Positions 8,063-16,642 of a stretch of 33,009 nt of DNA are shown here, piece after piece. The DNA comes from a virus. Made by a program: the position numbers and the translations under genes. Each line of letters starts with the position of its first letter. The stretch's first letter is position 1. Where the stretch lies: the IMG/VR virus record IMGVR_UViG_3300046010_002437, positions 1 to 33,009 of that record. The stretch is one strand, 5' to 3'. The notes under the pieces were generated by a model, which saw only the letters and a list, made by a program, of their open reading frames with translations, did not search any database and was not told the DNA's origin.

Positions 8063-8304
8063 TATTTAAAAGGTGTTGGTGTTGGTGTTACTTCAAATAT
8101 TGTTGGTTGTCCTAATATTTGTTCAATACTTTCATCGAAAACAATATACCAAAATATCGGTGTGTCTAATTCAGCTTCATTGTAATCAATCCAATTTTGT
8201 GTAACATCATCTGGAGAAATAGGAATACCGTAATAAGCATCACAGGCTTCTCTTGCATTAATAGCTTCTTGTTCTGTATTGTATTTATACCCTGTAACTT
8301 CCAT
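8062..8304 (-). CDS. Small protein encoded after the LamG-like tail protein, 80 aa
   Basis: The product starts MEVTGYKYNTEQEAINAREA and ends in a Thr-Pro repeat (VTPTPTPFK). It is acidic and aromatic-rich with no membrane segment. Proteins with the same opening are often encoded just downstream of tail-tip or fibre genes in phages of Bacteroidota, so a fibre accessory, chaperone or tip role is plausible but not shown. It overlaps both neighbours by one base (TAATG-type junctions), indicating tight coupling between the adhesin-like gene and the tape measure. Confidence 0.7.
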   Translation of the reverse strand: MEVTGYKYNTEQEAINAREACDAYYGIPISPDDVTQNWIDYNEAELDTPIFWYIVFDESIEQILGQPTIFEVTPTPTPFK

Positions 8305-9170
8305 TAGTAAATTGAATAATAAGTGTTAATGTTATTTTGTATTCCTGTTCTATTACTTGATTGTTCCGAAGCCCAATCAATAGCTTCTTGTATTTTACCA
8401 TTATAATAATTTGTAGCACCACCAGCTCCAATTTGAATATTGGATGAGTTACCAACTACACTTGAAACAGTTGATTTTGTTATATTATTTGTAAATGCAC
8501 TTAAAGTTGTTGAATTTGCGTTCATGAAATATAAACGTTGATTATTGTCTGTTGCTTCTGAAAGTATAGTAGTAGCAGTTGCTCCATAACCATAATATGT
8601 ATTAGTAGGTGTAATGTAAGGAGTGTACCATCTTGGGTTTGTATTTAATGAAAAAGGATTTTGATTAGTTGCACTTAAAGCATCAGAAATAACTGTTGCA
8701 ACAGCAGTATTTTTAAAATCAATAGTAGTATAGCTTGTTTTTTGTAATAGCATTGTAGAAGCACTAAGGAACCTCATGGATGTTTTTCCATTTGATGTTT
8801 CTAAAGCACCAGCATTAACTATTCTCGGTTGTCTTGTTGCAGTTGCTTGTGTTATATTGTTTGCATTTCCACTTTGGTCATACCACGTTGTTACAAATCC
8901 ATTACCAGCACCACAAAATGTTAATAATGAAGCAGTATCTAATACATTGTTAACAAAACCAAAGTCTTGTTCTGTATTGTCACTTGAACGTCTTACCCTA
9001 ATACAATTTTCAGAATATGCTGTTCTTAATTTTCTAAATGAATAAGCGACAGCAGCATTTGGGTAAGTGTCAAGTAAGCCTGTGAATGCTGGTGTCGATC
9101 CTGACCTTGCTAATATTCCATGTGTTGCTAAAAACATACTATTACCGTAACCAATCATAATACCAAACAA
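8304..9170 (-). CDS. Concanavalin-like (LamG/arabinofuranosidase-B-like) tail or receptor-binding protein
   Basis: The 288-aa product contains, from about residue 33, the pattern DTYPNAAVAYSFRKLRTAYS, then a NCIRVRRSSDNTEQDFGF stretch and VTTWYDQSGNANNITQ. This is the layout of the jelly-roll fold seen in AbfB-catalytic-like domains of phage and Bacteroidota surface proteins. It probably binds a glycan and could be the host-recognition protein at the tail tip. The remainder is Thr/Asn/Ser-rich beta structure. The N-terminus overlaps the previous gene by 16 nt; a start a few codons later is possible. Hydrolytic activity cannot be claimed. Confidence 0.7.
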   Translation of the reverse strand: MFGIMIGYGNSMFLATHGILARSGSTPAFTGLLDTYPNAAVAYSFRKLRTAYSENCIRVRRSSDNTEQDFGFVNNVLDTASLLTFCGAGNGFVTTWYDQSGNANNITQATATRQPRIVNAGALETSNGKTSMRFLSASTMLLQKTSYTTIDFKNTAVATVISDALSATNQNPFSLNTNPRWYTPYITPTNTYYGYGATATTILSEATDNNQRLYFMNANSTTLSAFTNNITKSTVSSVVGNSSNIQIGAGGATNYYNGKIQEAIDWASEQSSNRTGIQNNINTYYSIY

Positions 9171-9421
9171 ACAGATCCAGATGTCAATGTGACACCACTA
9201 AACTTAGCACCATTAATTGCTCTGATGATTGCTCCAGCTTTTACCGCTGTCCCAGTTGCTGCAATGTAGCTTGACTTAACATCAGATCCAGCCACTTTAA
9301 TTGAGCTGAATACTGTATCCTCAAGTACTACAATTGCATCATGGTTGATTGTTTTTTCCACAGTGTTATTCACTATGAATGTTCCTTGTTGTGCTGTTAG
9401 CACGCTGTTACTTATTGCCAT
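9155..9421 (-). CDS. Small beta-rich tail-associated protein, 88 aa
   Basis: The product starts MAISNSVLTAQQGTFIVNNT and is Val/Ala/Thr/Gly-rich throughout, ending GVTLTSGSVCLVL. It looks like a short beta-structured virion protein of the kind found between fibre genes. I see no catalytic motif. It starts 10 nt after the stop of the fibre-like gene at 9432 and overlaps the adhesin-like gene by 16 nt. A trimeric spike or head-fibre component would fit equally well. Confidence 0.65.
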   Translation of the reverse strand: MAISNSVLTAQQGTFIVNNTVEKTINHDAIVVLEDTVFSSIKVAGSDVKSSYIAATGTAVKAGAIIRAINGAKFSGVTLTSGSVCLVL

Positions 9422-9431
9422 TATTATTTAT

Positions 9432-10169
9432 TTATGTTGTTATATCACCTGATAGATACCACTCATCAGAGGCTCTCTTGATTAAAGTTACCAATGAATA
9501 TTGAGCTGATAATTTTGTCTTACCTCCAGAGCTTCTCAAAGTCACTCCAGTATCTGGCACAACAGTAACTTGACCAGCTCCATATTGAGCAATCAATATC
9601 TGAGATCCAGTTGGAAATGCCTGAGATGCATTGGTTGGAATTGTTAAGTTGACTGCTCCAGCTGTATTCATTTCAATCATCTTGCAGTTATCATCAAGCA
9701 CCAATGAATAAGCAACTGATTTTGTCTCAATTGTAACATTCACAACAACAGCTCCTCTTCCACTTGGAGTGATTTCAATGTTGCCATTGTTACCATCATA
9801 TATTCTGATTACTCCTTGATTAGCCGCTCCTTGATTAGTAGTTAGAATCAAATCTCCTGTGCCATTGGTTGCAATGGTTGCATTTGCATTTGAATCACCA
9901 ATCCTCACAGCATCTGCATTCAATAGAATATCACCAGTGCCATTAGGCTCAATGGTTATATTACCATTCGATGTACTCACAATGCTGTTACCATTCACAT
10001 CCAAGTTACCACCAAGCTGAGGTGAAATATCAAGGCTCAACTCATTAATCTCTGATCCAGTGACTTTCCTTGAGATGTATGTTGCACCACTTACTTGAGC
10101 TATCTCAATTAAATCTGTGCTTGCAATCTTAGCACTCTTGGATGTTATATCTTGTATATATATTCCCAT
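9432..10169 (-). CDS. Tail fibre-like protein with NGTGD repeats
   Basis: The 245-aa protein has an N-terminal attachment-like segment (1-50, MGIYIQDITSKSAKIASTDL), then repeated beta-helical units carrying the N-G-T-G-D signature: ITIEPNGTGDILLN, TIATNGTGDLILTT and ITPSGRGAVVVN. It ends in a beta-rich domain, with KLSAQYSLVTLIKRASDEWYL near the C-terminus. This repeat style is common in fibres and receptor-binding proteins of phages of Bacteroidota. It lies one base downstream of the 793-aa baseplate gene and is likely a fibre on the tail tip. Confidence 0.75.
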   Translation of the reverse strand: MGIYIQDITSKSAKIASTDLIEIAQVSGATYISRKVTGSEINELSLDISPQLGGNLDVNGNSIVSTSNGNITIEPNGTGDILLNADAVRIGDSNANATIATNGTGDLILTTNQGAANQGVIRIYDGNNGNIEITPSGRGAVVVNVTIETKSVAYSLVLDDNCKMIEMNTAGAVNLTIPTNASQAFPTGSQILIAQYGAGQVTVVPDTGVTLRSSGGKTKLSAQYSLVTLIKRASDEWYLSGDITT

Positions 10170-10170
10170 G

Positions 10171-12552
10171 TTATGGATTTACGAATCTTACTTGACCATC
10201 ATCTGTAATTCTTGCATCATCATCAGATGTATATCTTGCAAGTGGATCAGTGAATGGATCATAAGGTGGAGTTACTATTGTTGATTGAATACCCTCTCCT
10301 TCTATTATGCGAATCAGTTCGACAGTTGTTGGTACATTCTTACCACTTTGATAATCATTAATCTTAAGCAATCGATACACAACACCATCAATGTTGATTA
10401 AGTTCCTAAAATCAAGACTATTGATATCAGAAGGCCTCAACATAATTGAGCATGAGACTTGCTTACCGAATCTTGAGATTAATTCCTTAATGAACTTCTC
10501 ATGATACAGATATAAGTTGTTGGTTGTGTATGTTGTTGTATTCCAGAATACATAATCAGGAACGCCAAAATTAAAGTCAAATGTCGGAGAGTCCAAGCTG
10601 TTGAGATGACCAACATAAGGATAGTCAGTCTCTGCATGATCTGTACCAGCCTCATCTCTATGAGTCCATGCTCCAGTTCTTAATCCACCCAACTGCACAA
10701 TAAATGGCTTGCCTTTTTTCTTTTCAATCAAGCTTGTGCCATCTTCATTGAATTTTACTTGGAATGACCTTGGTACAATTAAATCAGTATATGCTCCTGG
10801 TGATGTCTCTGGAATTCTTGCAAGTAACTTCTGAGAAAATGGTAATTTAAAGTTAGTATCATTGAATGCAAATTGACTTTGACTCTGAATCAAGAATGAT
10901 CCATATTGCTCTTGAACATCATCAAGATAGCGAGTATTCCAATAGTCGTCATCTTGCTCAAAATTAAAGTTATAATTCTTTGAACTAAAATTAATGGTTG
11001 GCTCAATCTTAATCTCTGAGCTTCGATCTAATTTATCACTCCAATCAATAGCATCACCACTTGCATTATAGAAATCAGCCAATGGCTCAATTTCAATTAT
11101 TTTTGGATCAGCAATGGATGGCTTTACATACAAATTAAATGCTGTAAGTAATCCCTTGAAAAACTTATCACAAGTCATATCTGGAAGGAATGCATCCAAG
11201 AATACTGTGCCTCCAGATGATAGAGTTTGTGGTTGTTTTAAAATGTCAAGATTTACTGTGTTGCTTTGTATCTGGAATGATGTTGTTGCTGATGTAATAA
11301 AGTTCCTTTGAATTGAAATGCTGTTAATAAATAAACCAATCTTTATTGTAACAGAATCATTCACTAATAAATTTAACTGCCTTTGATAATCAAATGAAAA
11401 TGTTAAGCTTGTTGTTGTTGATGATATTGTACCATTATAAAGAAGATCTTGAGCTATTGGAATATTATTTTTGTATATAAATATTACAACCCTATAATCA
11501 CCTTTTATATTATAAGCTCCAGAACCATTACCACTGATATTGATATTTAAATCATGATCTCCATAATATTTTAAATTAAACAAGCCTTTACTTGCTGATA
11601 CAAATTTCAATGGATCAGTTGTCTGAGCTTGATTCAAATTATCTTGAATAACTGTACAATCATAATTATCAGCAAATGATTTTAATGGAGTATTAATAAA
11701 ACCACTTGGTATATCTGGATCAACAAAAGTTATGTAAGATCCATTAAATATATTCCCTGCAGTATTATTATCTTCAGTTGTGAATAATGAATCAGCATCA
11801 CTCTGAGCCTGTGTAATGGTTGGTAAATCACCACCTGGATATGCAAGCAATAACTTCTTGAATAATTGACTCTCAAGAAAATCAGAATCCCAACTGATGC
11901 CACAATAATTAAAAGCCTTCTCAAGTATCTCATAGCAGAATACTTGTGGTGGAATATGCTCAACTCCAAAGGTGGATGCTGATGGACGCGTGAACCCGTA
12001 ATCAATCAAGCCGTAGTAATAACCTCTACCAGTCCACCCCTGTGAGTCTTGGTTGCTGGATGGACTTCCATTCAATTGGATAGTTCCATTCCATGTATCT
12101 TGTTGGTTGGCATAAGTCAGAGCATGATTATATTCTGAAAAGCCAAGTTCATTTACTTTAATCTTTGCGAGTCTTGATATATAATCAATGGTATCACTTA
12201 CCAAAGTTATCTCAAAGGACCAGATGCCATTCATTAATTTACAGCTCATCAACTGAGCAACACCATTGAACTCAAGCAATCCGTTCTGATAATATTGTGC
12301 CTCTGCCTTGATGCTTGGATCAAAGTCAACAAAATCTGAATCAATTGTACTGATGCTATCTGTCGCACTCAATGTATAAACACTCAGCATTAATGATGTG
12401 TTGTTTCTTGTGCCAGGTAAGGTGATAGTCTTAGAATTATTTCCTTTTCTTGCATTCAAGTCTTTAATATCACTAATATTGAATGTCAATGGAAATGGAG
12501 CATCTTGATCTATGTCAACCAACCTCCCATTTATGAATAACTCTCCAGCCAT
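10171..12552 (-). CDS. Large baseplate/tail-tip protein, 793 aa
   Basis: The product starts MAGELFINGRLVDIDQDAPF. It is beta-rich with no membrane segment and no visible protease or lysozyme motif. Its N-terminal phrase (LTFNISDIKDLNARKGNNSK, then ITLPGTRNN) is one I associate with the large tail-tip proteins of phages of Bacteroidota. The C-terminal half includes TIEPTINFSSKNYNF-like strands and a closing RYTSDDDARITDDGQVRFV. Size and place between the 392-aa tail protein and the fibre suggest the central hub of the tail tip. It overlaps the upstream gene by one base. Confidence 0.7.
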   Translation of the reverse strand: MAGELFINGRLVDIDQDAPFPLTFNISDIKDLNARKGNNSKTITLPGTRNNTSLMLSVYTLSATDSISTIDSDFVDFDPSIKAEAQYYQNGLLEFNGVAQLMSCKLMNGIWSFEITLVSDTIDYISRLAKIKVNELGFSEYNHALTYANQQDTWNGTIQLNGSPSSNQDSQGWTGRGYYYGLIDYGFTRPSASTFGVEHIPPQVFCYEILEKAFNYCGISWDSDFLESQLFKKLLLAYPGGDLPTITQAQSDADSLFTTEDNNTAGNIFNGSYITFVDPDIPSGFINTPLKSFADNYDCTVIQDNLNQAQTTDPLKFVSASKGLFNLKYYGDHDLNINISGNGSGAYNIKGDYRVVIFIYKNNIPIAQDLLYNGTISSTTTSLTFSFDYQRQLNLLVNDSVTIKIGLFINSISIQRNFITSATTSFQIQSNTVNLDILKQPQTLSSGGTVFLDAFLPDMTCDKFFKGLLTAFNLYVKPSIADPKIIEIEPLADFYNASGDAIDWSDKLDRSSEIKIEPTINFSSKNYNFNFEQDDDYWNTRYLDDVQEQYGSFLIQSQSQFAFNDTNFKLPFSQKLLARIPETSPGAYTDLIVPRSFQVKFNEDGTSLIEKKKGKPFIVQLGGLRTGAWTHRDEAGTDHAETDYPYVGHLNSLDSPTFDFNFGVPDYVFWNTTTYTTNNLYLYHEKFIKELISRFGKQVSCSIMLRPSDINSLDFRNLINIDGVVYRLLKINDYQSGKNVPTTVELIRIIEGEGIQSTIVTPPYDPFTDPLARYTSDDDARITDDGQVRFVNP

Positions 12553-13730
12553 TAGTTAAGTTGTGATCTATAAGTGAATGTTCTTTCAATGCTTACTGTC
12601 TCTTGAATCAAGCCATCTCTTCTCCTATTCTTAAGAGTATATGATGAGTTTGTTACCTTTACTGGCTCAAATGCTGTGCCATTGTCCCTCTCAAGATAAA
12701 CAAGTGGTGAATCATATAATGAGTTAACCAACCATTGCTGAACGTCTTGATTAATCCAGTCCGAATTCAAAACCAATTGCTCTGACTTAGTCTTGGCAAA
12801 GTCTATCTTCTGACCAGCATAAAGTGGATATGTGTAACTTGTACCATCCCAGACTCCTGGATCACGTTGATATCCGAATGATTGAACAGTTGCTGATTCA
12901 GTTGATACCAATCCAAAAGTGAATGAATCAAAGGAGCCAAGCTTATTCAACCAATGCAATCTATAAGTGTCATATCTCTTGCAATCACTATCAAGATATA
13001 TCTTAAATGATTCTGTTGCTTGATCAGTCAATTCAACTTGGACAATGTAATAATAGCAGTCATCAAAATCAGCCGCAACTAATGATGTATTATCAATTAA
13101 TACTTGAGGACCAACATTAATGATATTGAATTCTGTTGATGTTAAAGTTAAGCTTGCATAAGTAGTGTTATTGTTGTTGATATCGAATATGTTAACAAGT
13201 AATGTGGCAACCTCAAGACCAGTCTGCTCAAAATATCCAAGAAAGAAATTTTCATCCAATCCACACAATGCTCTTTTATTCCTTGGAAAGTAAGTCAGAA
13301 ACAATGAGGATCCTGTCAGTTGTGGATCATAATCAGAATAATCCCATGAAACAAAATCAGAGTATTCAATTGATCCATTAAATGCTTTAACTGTTGAGCT
13401 GGTATCACTATCTTGAATGGTTGGTGTTGCTCCATATTTCTCATATACAATGATGTAATATTCAACCATAGAATCAGTGGCATCATACTCAAGATCAGTT
13501 GTGATTCTGATGTTGCTCAATGTACTTTGAACAGCTTCAGATACATCAATGCGACCAAGTGTATTGAATTGCCTGAATACCTCTTGAGTTATTCTCAATA
13601 AGCCATCAATGTAAATCTCAACCATAAAAGAGAAATTCACTTGAGCAGTCTGATCACTGCTAAACGTAAAAACCAACGGATTTCCAGCTGGTGAAATCAA
13701 TTGAGGCTCATCATATATTGTTACTGCCAT
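12552..13730 (-). CDS. Tail-tip/distal tail-like protein, 392 aa
   Basis: The product starts MAVTIYDEPQLISPAGNPLV and is rich in beta strand and acidic residues. The opening phrase and a C-terminal stretch ending QETVSIERTFTYRSQLN look like the protein that precedes the large hub gene in related phages. A distal-tail or baseplate role is inferred from order: tail completion protein upstream, 793-aa hub protein downstream. It overlaps the gp10-like gene by 20 nt and the hub gene by one base, so all three are probably translationally coupled. Confidence 0.65.
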   Translation of the reverse strand: MAVTIYDEPQLISPAGNPLVFTFSSDQTAQVNFSFMVEIYIDGLLRITQEVFRQFNTLGRIDVSEAVQSTLSNIRITTDLEYDATDSMVEYYIIVYEKYGATPTIQDSDTSSTVKAFNGSIEYSDFVSWDYSDYDPQLTGSSLFLTYFPRNKRALCGLDENFFLGYFEQTGLEVATLLVNIFDINNNNTTYASLTLTSTEFNIINVGPQVLIDNTSLVAADFDDCYYYIVQVELTDQATESFKIYLDSDCKRYDTYRLHWLNKLGSFDSFTFGLVSTESATVQSFGYQRDPGVWDGTSYTYPLYAGQKIDFAKTKSEQLVLNSDWINQDVQQWLVNSLYDSPLVYLERDNGTAFEPVKVTNSSYTLKNRRRDGLIQETVSIERTFTYRSQLN

Positions 13731-14235
13731 TTCTTGTAAAATTTATTTCAAACATTAATCCAGTCAACTCAGCCAAGTCATTACCAATCTTCTCAAGTAC
13801 CTCATCAGTAACTACATTATCAGTGATCCTCTTTGGTCTCAATCCTCGCTGCTTGATGTTATAACTTACAGCATAAGCATGATCCATATCAAATCCTTTC
13901 CACTCGCTGATTGCCTTAGCCATATTATGACTGACTCCAGGATATCTGAATGAGAATTGACTGCCATAGTTATTGGTGCCAACAGCGTTGACTCCCTCAT
14001 CAACAAATGGATAATAATCTTCTGCCTCTAATCTGAATGATAGTGTACCAGTTGGTACTGGAATAATTGAGGCTGCCAATGCTCCAGTGTTCTGAGCTAC
14101 CTTCTTAGTGTAATCTCTGAATTCAGTTGCAAGTCTTGTTGATAACTCAGTTATAAATTTATCATAAACACTCTGAGGCTTCTCAGCTTCCTGAGTAGTG
14201 ATACCAAAGTCCTCAAGAAAATCAAAGTCTGCCAT
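13711..14235 (-). CDS. HK97 gp10-like tail completion protein
   Basis: The 174-aa product has an N-terminal helical region with AQNTGALAASI (about residues 47-57), then YYPFVDEGVNAVG (about 73-85), the Phe-x-Asp/Glu-Gly-Val pattern characteristic of HK97 gp10-type proteins, followed by FSFRYP. Such proteins close the tail tube and connect it to the head. It starts inside the end of the frame-shifted form of the upstream chaperone gene (14-nt overlap) and overlaps the next gene by 20 nt. Confidence 0.75.
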   Translation of the reverse strand: MADFDFLEDFGITTQEAEKPQSVYDKFITELSTRLATEFRDYTKKVAQNTGALAASIIPVPTGTLSFRLEAEDYYPFVDEGVNAVGTNNYGSQFSFRYPGVSHNMAKAISEWKGFDMDHAYAVSYNIKQRGLRPKRITDNVVTDEVLEKIGNDLAELTGLMFEINFTRNGSNNI

Positions 14236-15012
14236 TACTTAATATGCGTTTATGTTCGTTCTCATCCACTATTCTAAAATAGTTCATCCAGAACAATGTT
14301 GTCACATAAGGCTGTTGTGTAACCTTTGCCACACTGACTCCCATTTCTTTGGATAATCTATGGATGATAGTGGTCCAATTAAACCACTCTGAATCTTTAA
14401 GTCCTGCTCCATCATCATCATTTCCATCCTCTGCCTCGCCATCTGTATCCCTAATATAGCGAGCCTCCGCTTCTCCGATAAGTCTAAAAAAAAACTGAAA
14501 AAGTTCAAAAACTCATCCCCTGGAAAGTGTTCTAAAAACTCCTTATATCTATGATCATTAGGATTTAGCACTCTTCCTCTGTCATCTTCCTGACAGTACT
14601 CCATGCCCTTCTCAACATACATAATTGCCAATGCTTGACATGGATCTTGGCTGATATCTTCAATCAATTTCAAATCAATAATCTGACCAGTTGATACATG
14701 AGCAAAGTTTTTCTCAAGTTGATACATCTTACCATTAACCTCAATCTCTGACTTTGGATCCTGGTACTGATAGCTTACCAATAACTGGAGGAGATGATTG
14801 GCCGCACCTTGAATGCTTTCAATATCAGCTCGCTTGATCTTGTTAATTGACTCACCACTAAATAAACTCAGCAACTGACATTGGAATATTAACAATTGAG
14901 TGATGTCATCTTTCTGCTCCTTCATTGCCTCTGCCATCATTAACCATCTGGTCATCTGTACTGGGGTGCAGTTAGCTAATGTAGTTGGTAATTTTATATC
15001 AAGTTGCTTCAT
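14222..15012 (-). CDS. Tail assembly chaperone, -1 frameshift fusion (GT-like)
   Basis: If ribosomes slip back one base on the T9 run (14486-14494), reading continues for 87 codons from AGA at 14485 to TGA at 14224-14222, giving a protein of about 263 aa. I checked every codon and there is no stop. The added part has a short acidic linker (GEAEDGNDDDGAGLKDSEW), then a compact helical domain (TTIIHRLSKEMGVSVAKVTQ, then PYVTTLFWMNYFRIVDENEH) that looks like a coding domain, not chance sequence. The stop falls 14 nt inside the next gene. A programmed -1 shift in tail chaperones is well known from lambda G/GT; its use here is inferred. Confidence 0.6.
14302..15012 (-). CDS. Tail assembly chaperone, zero-frame product (G-like)
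   Basis: The 236-aa product opens MKQLDIKLPTTLANCTPVQM, matching the short N-terminal Leu-Pro-x-x-(8)-Q pattern of tail chaperones in phages of Bacteroidota. It continues with a Leu-rich helical region, a beta insertion (EIEVNGKMYQLEKNF) and a C-terminal helical part ending FLNFFSFFLDLSEKRR. Tail chaperones bind the tape measure and help the tube polymerise. A run of nine T follows codon 172 and gives a -1 frameshift form described separately. After the slip the zero frame adds 60 residues (MEMMMMEQDLK and onward). The gene overlaps the terminase by 4 nt (ATGA). Unusually, five other genes separate it from the tape measure. Confidence 0.7.
   Translation of the reverse strand: MKQLDIKLPTTLANCTPVQMTRWLMMAEAMKEQKDDITQLLIFQCQLLSLFSGESINKIKRADIESIQGAANHLLQLLVSYQYQDPKSEIEVNGKMYQLEKNFAHVSTGQIIDLKLIEDISQDPCQALAIMYVEKGMEYCQEDDRGRVLNPNDHRYKEFLEHFPGDEFLNFFSFFLDLSEKRRLAILGIQMARQRMEMMMMEQDLKIQSGLIGPLSSIDYPKKWESVWQRLHNSLM
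14485..14497 (-). other. Slippery sequence for -1 frameshifting
   Basis: The minus strand reads C-A-G, nine T, A. In the zero frame this is AGT TTT TTT TTA, so both tRNAs can re-pair after a slip of -1. A homopolymer of this length could also be miscounted: a tenth T would join the two frames outright. No clear downstream stem-loop was identified by eye. Confidence 0.6.
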
Positions 15013-16211
15013 ACTCTTAACGCCATATATCTGCCTCGGTTAGTGAATTCCTTTCTGCTATGCCAAGCCAATGCTGTTGAGATGACACCATCATCATGGA
15101 GTCCAGCTGGAGCAGAGTAACTCACATTCCTTGTGTTTGGATTGTAAATATAGGAAAAATTATCCAACTCATCTATCAACCATTGATCATTAACAATTGA
15201 GATTGATTGCTGCTCAAATGCAACAGCCAAGTCCTCAATTATGATCGGCTTTGTTTTGGATGTTGTTACAAATGGATGGATCAGATTCTTGCATCTAACC
15301 TGGAGCATCTCAAAGAACACATCACCTTGATTGTTCACCTCCACCAATGTGGTTGCATTGTATTGCTTTATCAACTCAGCCACCTTCTCAATGATCTTGC
15401 TCCACTCATCATGACGCCATCTATGAGCAGCGACCATCTGTCCATCCTGGTTGATGATAGTCAGAACAGTGTAGTCATCAGCTCTACCTATGTCAAGACC
15501 AGCATACATCTTTGCAGTCTTGGATCCAGTTCCTATGCATTCAGATACGTTCCTGAATATACCACTGGCATTGTCAATGAACTCAGCCAGATACTCTTGC
15601 CTAAAGACATAATCTGGAAGGGATCGCTTTCTTTCATCCAGCTCCCTTGGATCAATCATAGGATTGTCATAAGATGTGAAATGAAAGTAAGCATAGCGAT
15701 CATCATAGTTTGGTTGCATGCACAGCTTATGGAAATGATTCTTGCCTTTTGGAGTTGATATAAATATGATCTTCTTTCCTTTGACCAGGACAGTTGCACT
15801 CAACACCTCATCCCATAACTCTGGTCTGGTGAATGCCATCTCATCAACAACCATGTAATCAAATGTATTGCCTCGGATGTTGTCTGGTCTCTCACCTGAA
15901 AAGAATTCAATGGTTGATCCAAAGCCAGTGATCATAAGATCTGATCTATTGAACGTGAACAATCCACTTGCTGATGTTGCTCTCTCCATCTCAGAGAATA
16001 CCTTCTTACCTTGCTTATATACTGGAGTTACCCATGCGATTTTACAGCCTTTATCATTGATGGCCCACCATAGGAGTTGGTTGATTCCAAGCATAGTCTT
16101 TCCGAACTGCCTCCCAATATTGAGAGCATAATATTTTTCATGGCCATGGTTGATGGCATCATGAATCTCTCGCTGTTTGTCATGTGGTTTGTAGCCTTTG
16201 ACTGTACTCAT
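15009..16211 (-). CDS. terL: Terminase large subunit
   Basis: The 400-aa packaging motor has an N-terminal ATPase and a C-terminal RNase H-like nuclease. Visible motifs: Walker A GRQFGKT (33-39), Walker B YMVVDE (119-124), coupling motif ISTP (151-154), first nuclease acid in AGLDIG (Asp240) and a late HDDGVISTALA motif (about 376-386). It pumps DNA into the procapsid through the portal and cuts the concatemer. It is slightly short for the family but all motifs are present. It overlaps the small subunit and the chaperone gene by 4 nt each (ATGA junctions). The order terminase, tail, head, portal is unusual. Confidence 0.95.
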   Translation of the reverse strand: MSTVKGYKPHDKQREIHDAINHGHEKYYALNIGRQFGKTMLGINQLLWWAINDKGCKIAWVTPVYKQGKKVFSEMERATSASGLFTFNRSDLMITGFGSTIEFFSGERPDNIRGNTFDYMVVDEMAFTRPELWDEVLSATVLVKGKKIIFISTPKGKNHFHKLCMQPNYDDRYAYFHFTSYDNPMIDPRELDERKRSLPDYVFRQEYLAEFIDNASGIFRNVSECIGTGSKTAKMYAGLDIGRADDYTVLTIINQDGQMVAAHRWRHDEWSKIIEKVAELIKQYNATTLVEVNNQGDVFFEMLQVRCKNLIHPFVTTSKTKPIIIEDLAVAFEQQSISIVNDQWLIDELDNFSYIYNPNTRNVSYSAPAGLHDDGVISTALAWHSRKEFTNRGRYMALRV

Positions 16212-16603
16212 TCAAAATCAAACTTCTCAACATTCTTAGTCTCGAGTTGTTGCCTGTCATGCATGCCGAATTTATTCTTAGCATAGAATATACCCTTGCC
16301 TTCATTGGCTACAATGTTCTTACCAAGAGCTATGAATTCACCATCTATGTTTTTTATAGTGTGACATTTATCAGACTCTTCTCTCAACCATCTATACCAT
16401 GTCCTTCTATCAATTAACTTCATTCCAAGTTTAATAGGAATCCATATCATAAGAAAGTAATCAATAGTTGGAATGTGTCTATCAGAAACAAGTACAATCT
16501 CTCCTTTATTAGAGATCATCTCTTTTTTATTATTGAGACATTCTTGGATATATTCAAAGCCAAGATCCTCAAGTTGATCTATTATCTCTTGATTATATGC
16601 CAT
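16208..16603 (-). CDS. Terminase small subunit (likely)
   Basis: The 131-aa product precedes the large subunit with an ATGA overlap. It has an N-terminal helix, then a segment IDRRTWYRWLREESDKC (about 81-97) resembling the DNA-recognition helix of phage terminase small subunits, and a C-terminal tail FGMHDRQQLETKNVEKFDF like those that contact the large subunit. It would recognise the packaging site on phage DNA. The assignment rests on position, size and the RRTWYRWL/KNKFGMHD phrases. Confidence 0.8.
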   Translation of the reverse strand: MAYNQEIIDQLEDLGFEYIQECLNNKKEMISNKGEIVLVSDRHIPTIDYFLMIWIPIKLGMKLIDRRTWYRWLREESDKCHTIKNIDGEFIALGKNIVANEGKGIFYAKNKFGMHDRQQLETKNVEKFDFE

Positions 16604-16642
16604 TTAGATATAATTATTCTCTTATTATATTATTTTGTTCGA

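Noticed and set aside
14411-14422. ATC triplet repeat as a phase-variable tract
   Set aside because: Only about three to four units, in frame with Met codons of the zero frame and Asp codons of the -1 frame; no variation can be shown.
15207-15758. Plus-strand open frame of 183 codons inside the terminase
   Set aside because: It is antisense to conserved terminase motifs and its product has no protein-like pattern.
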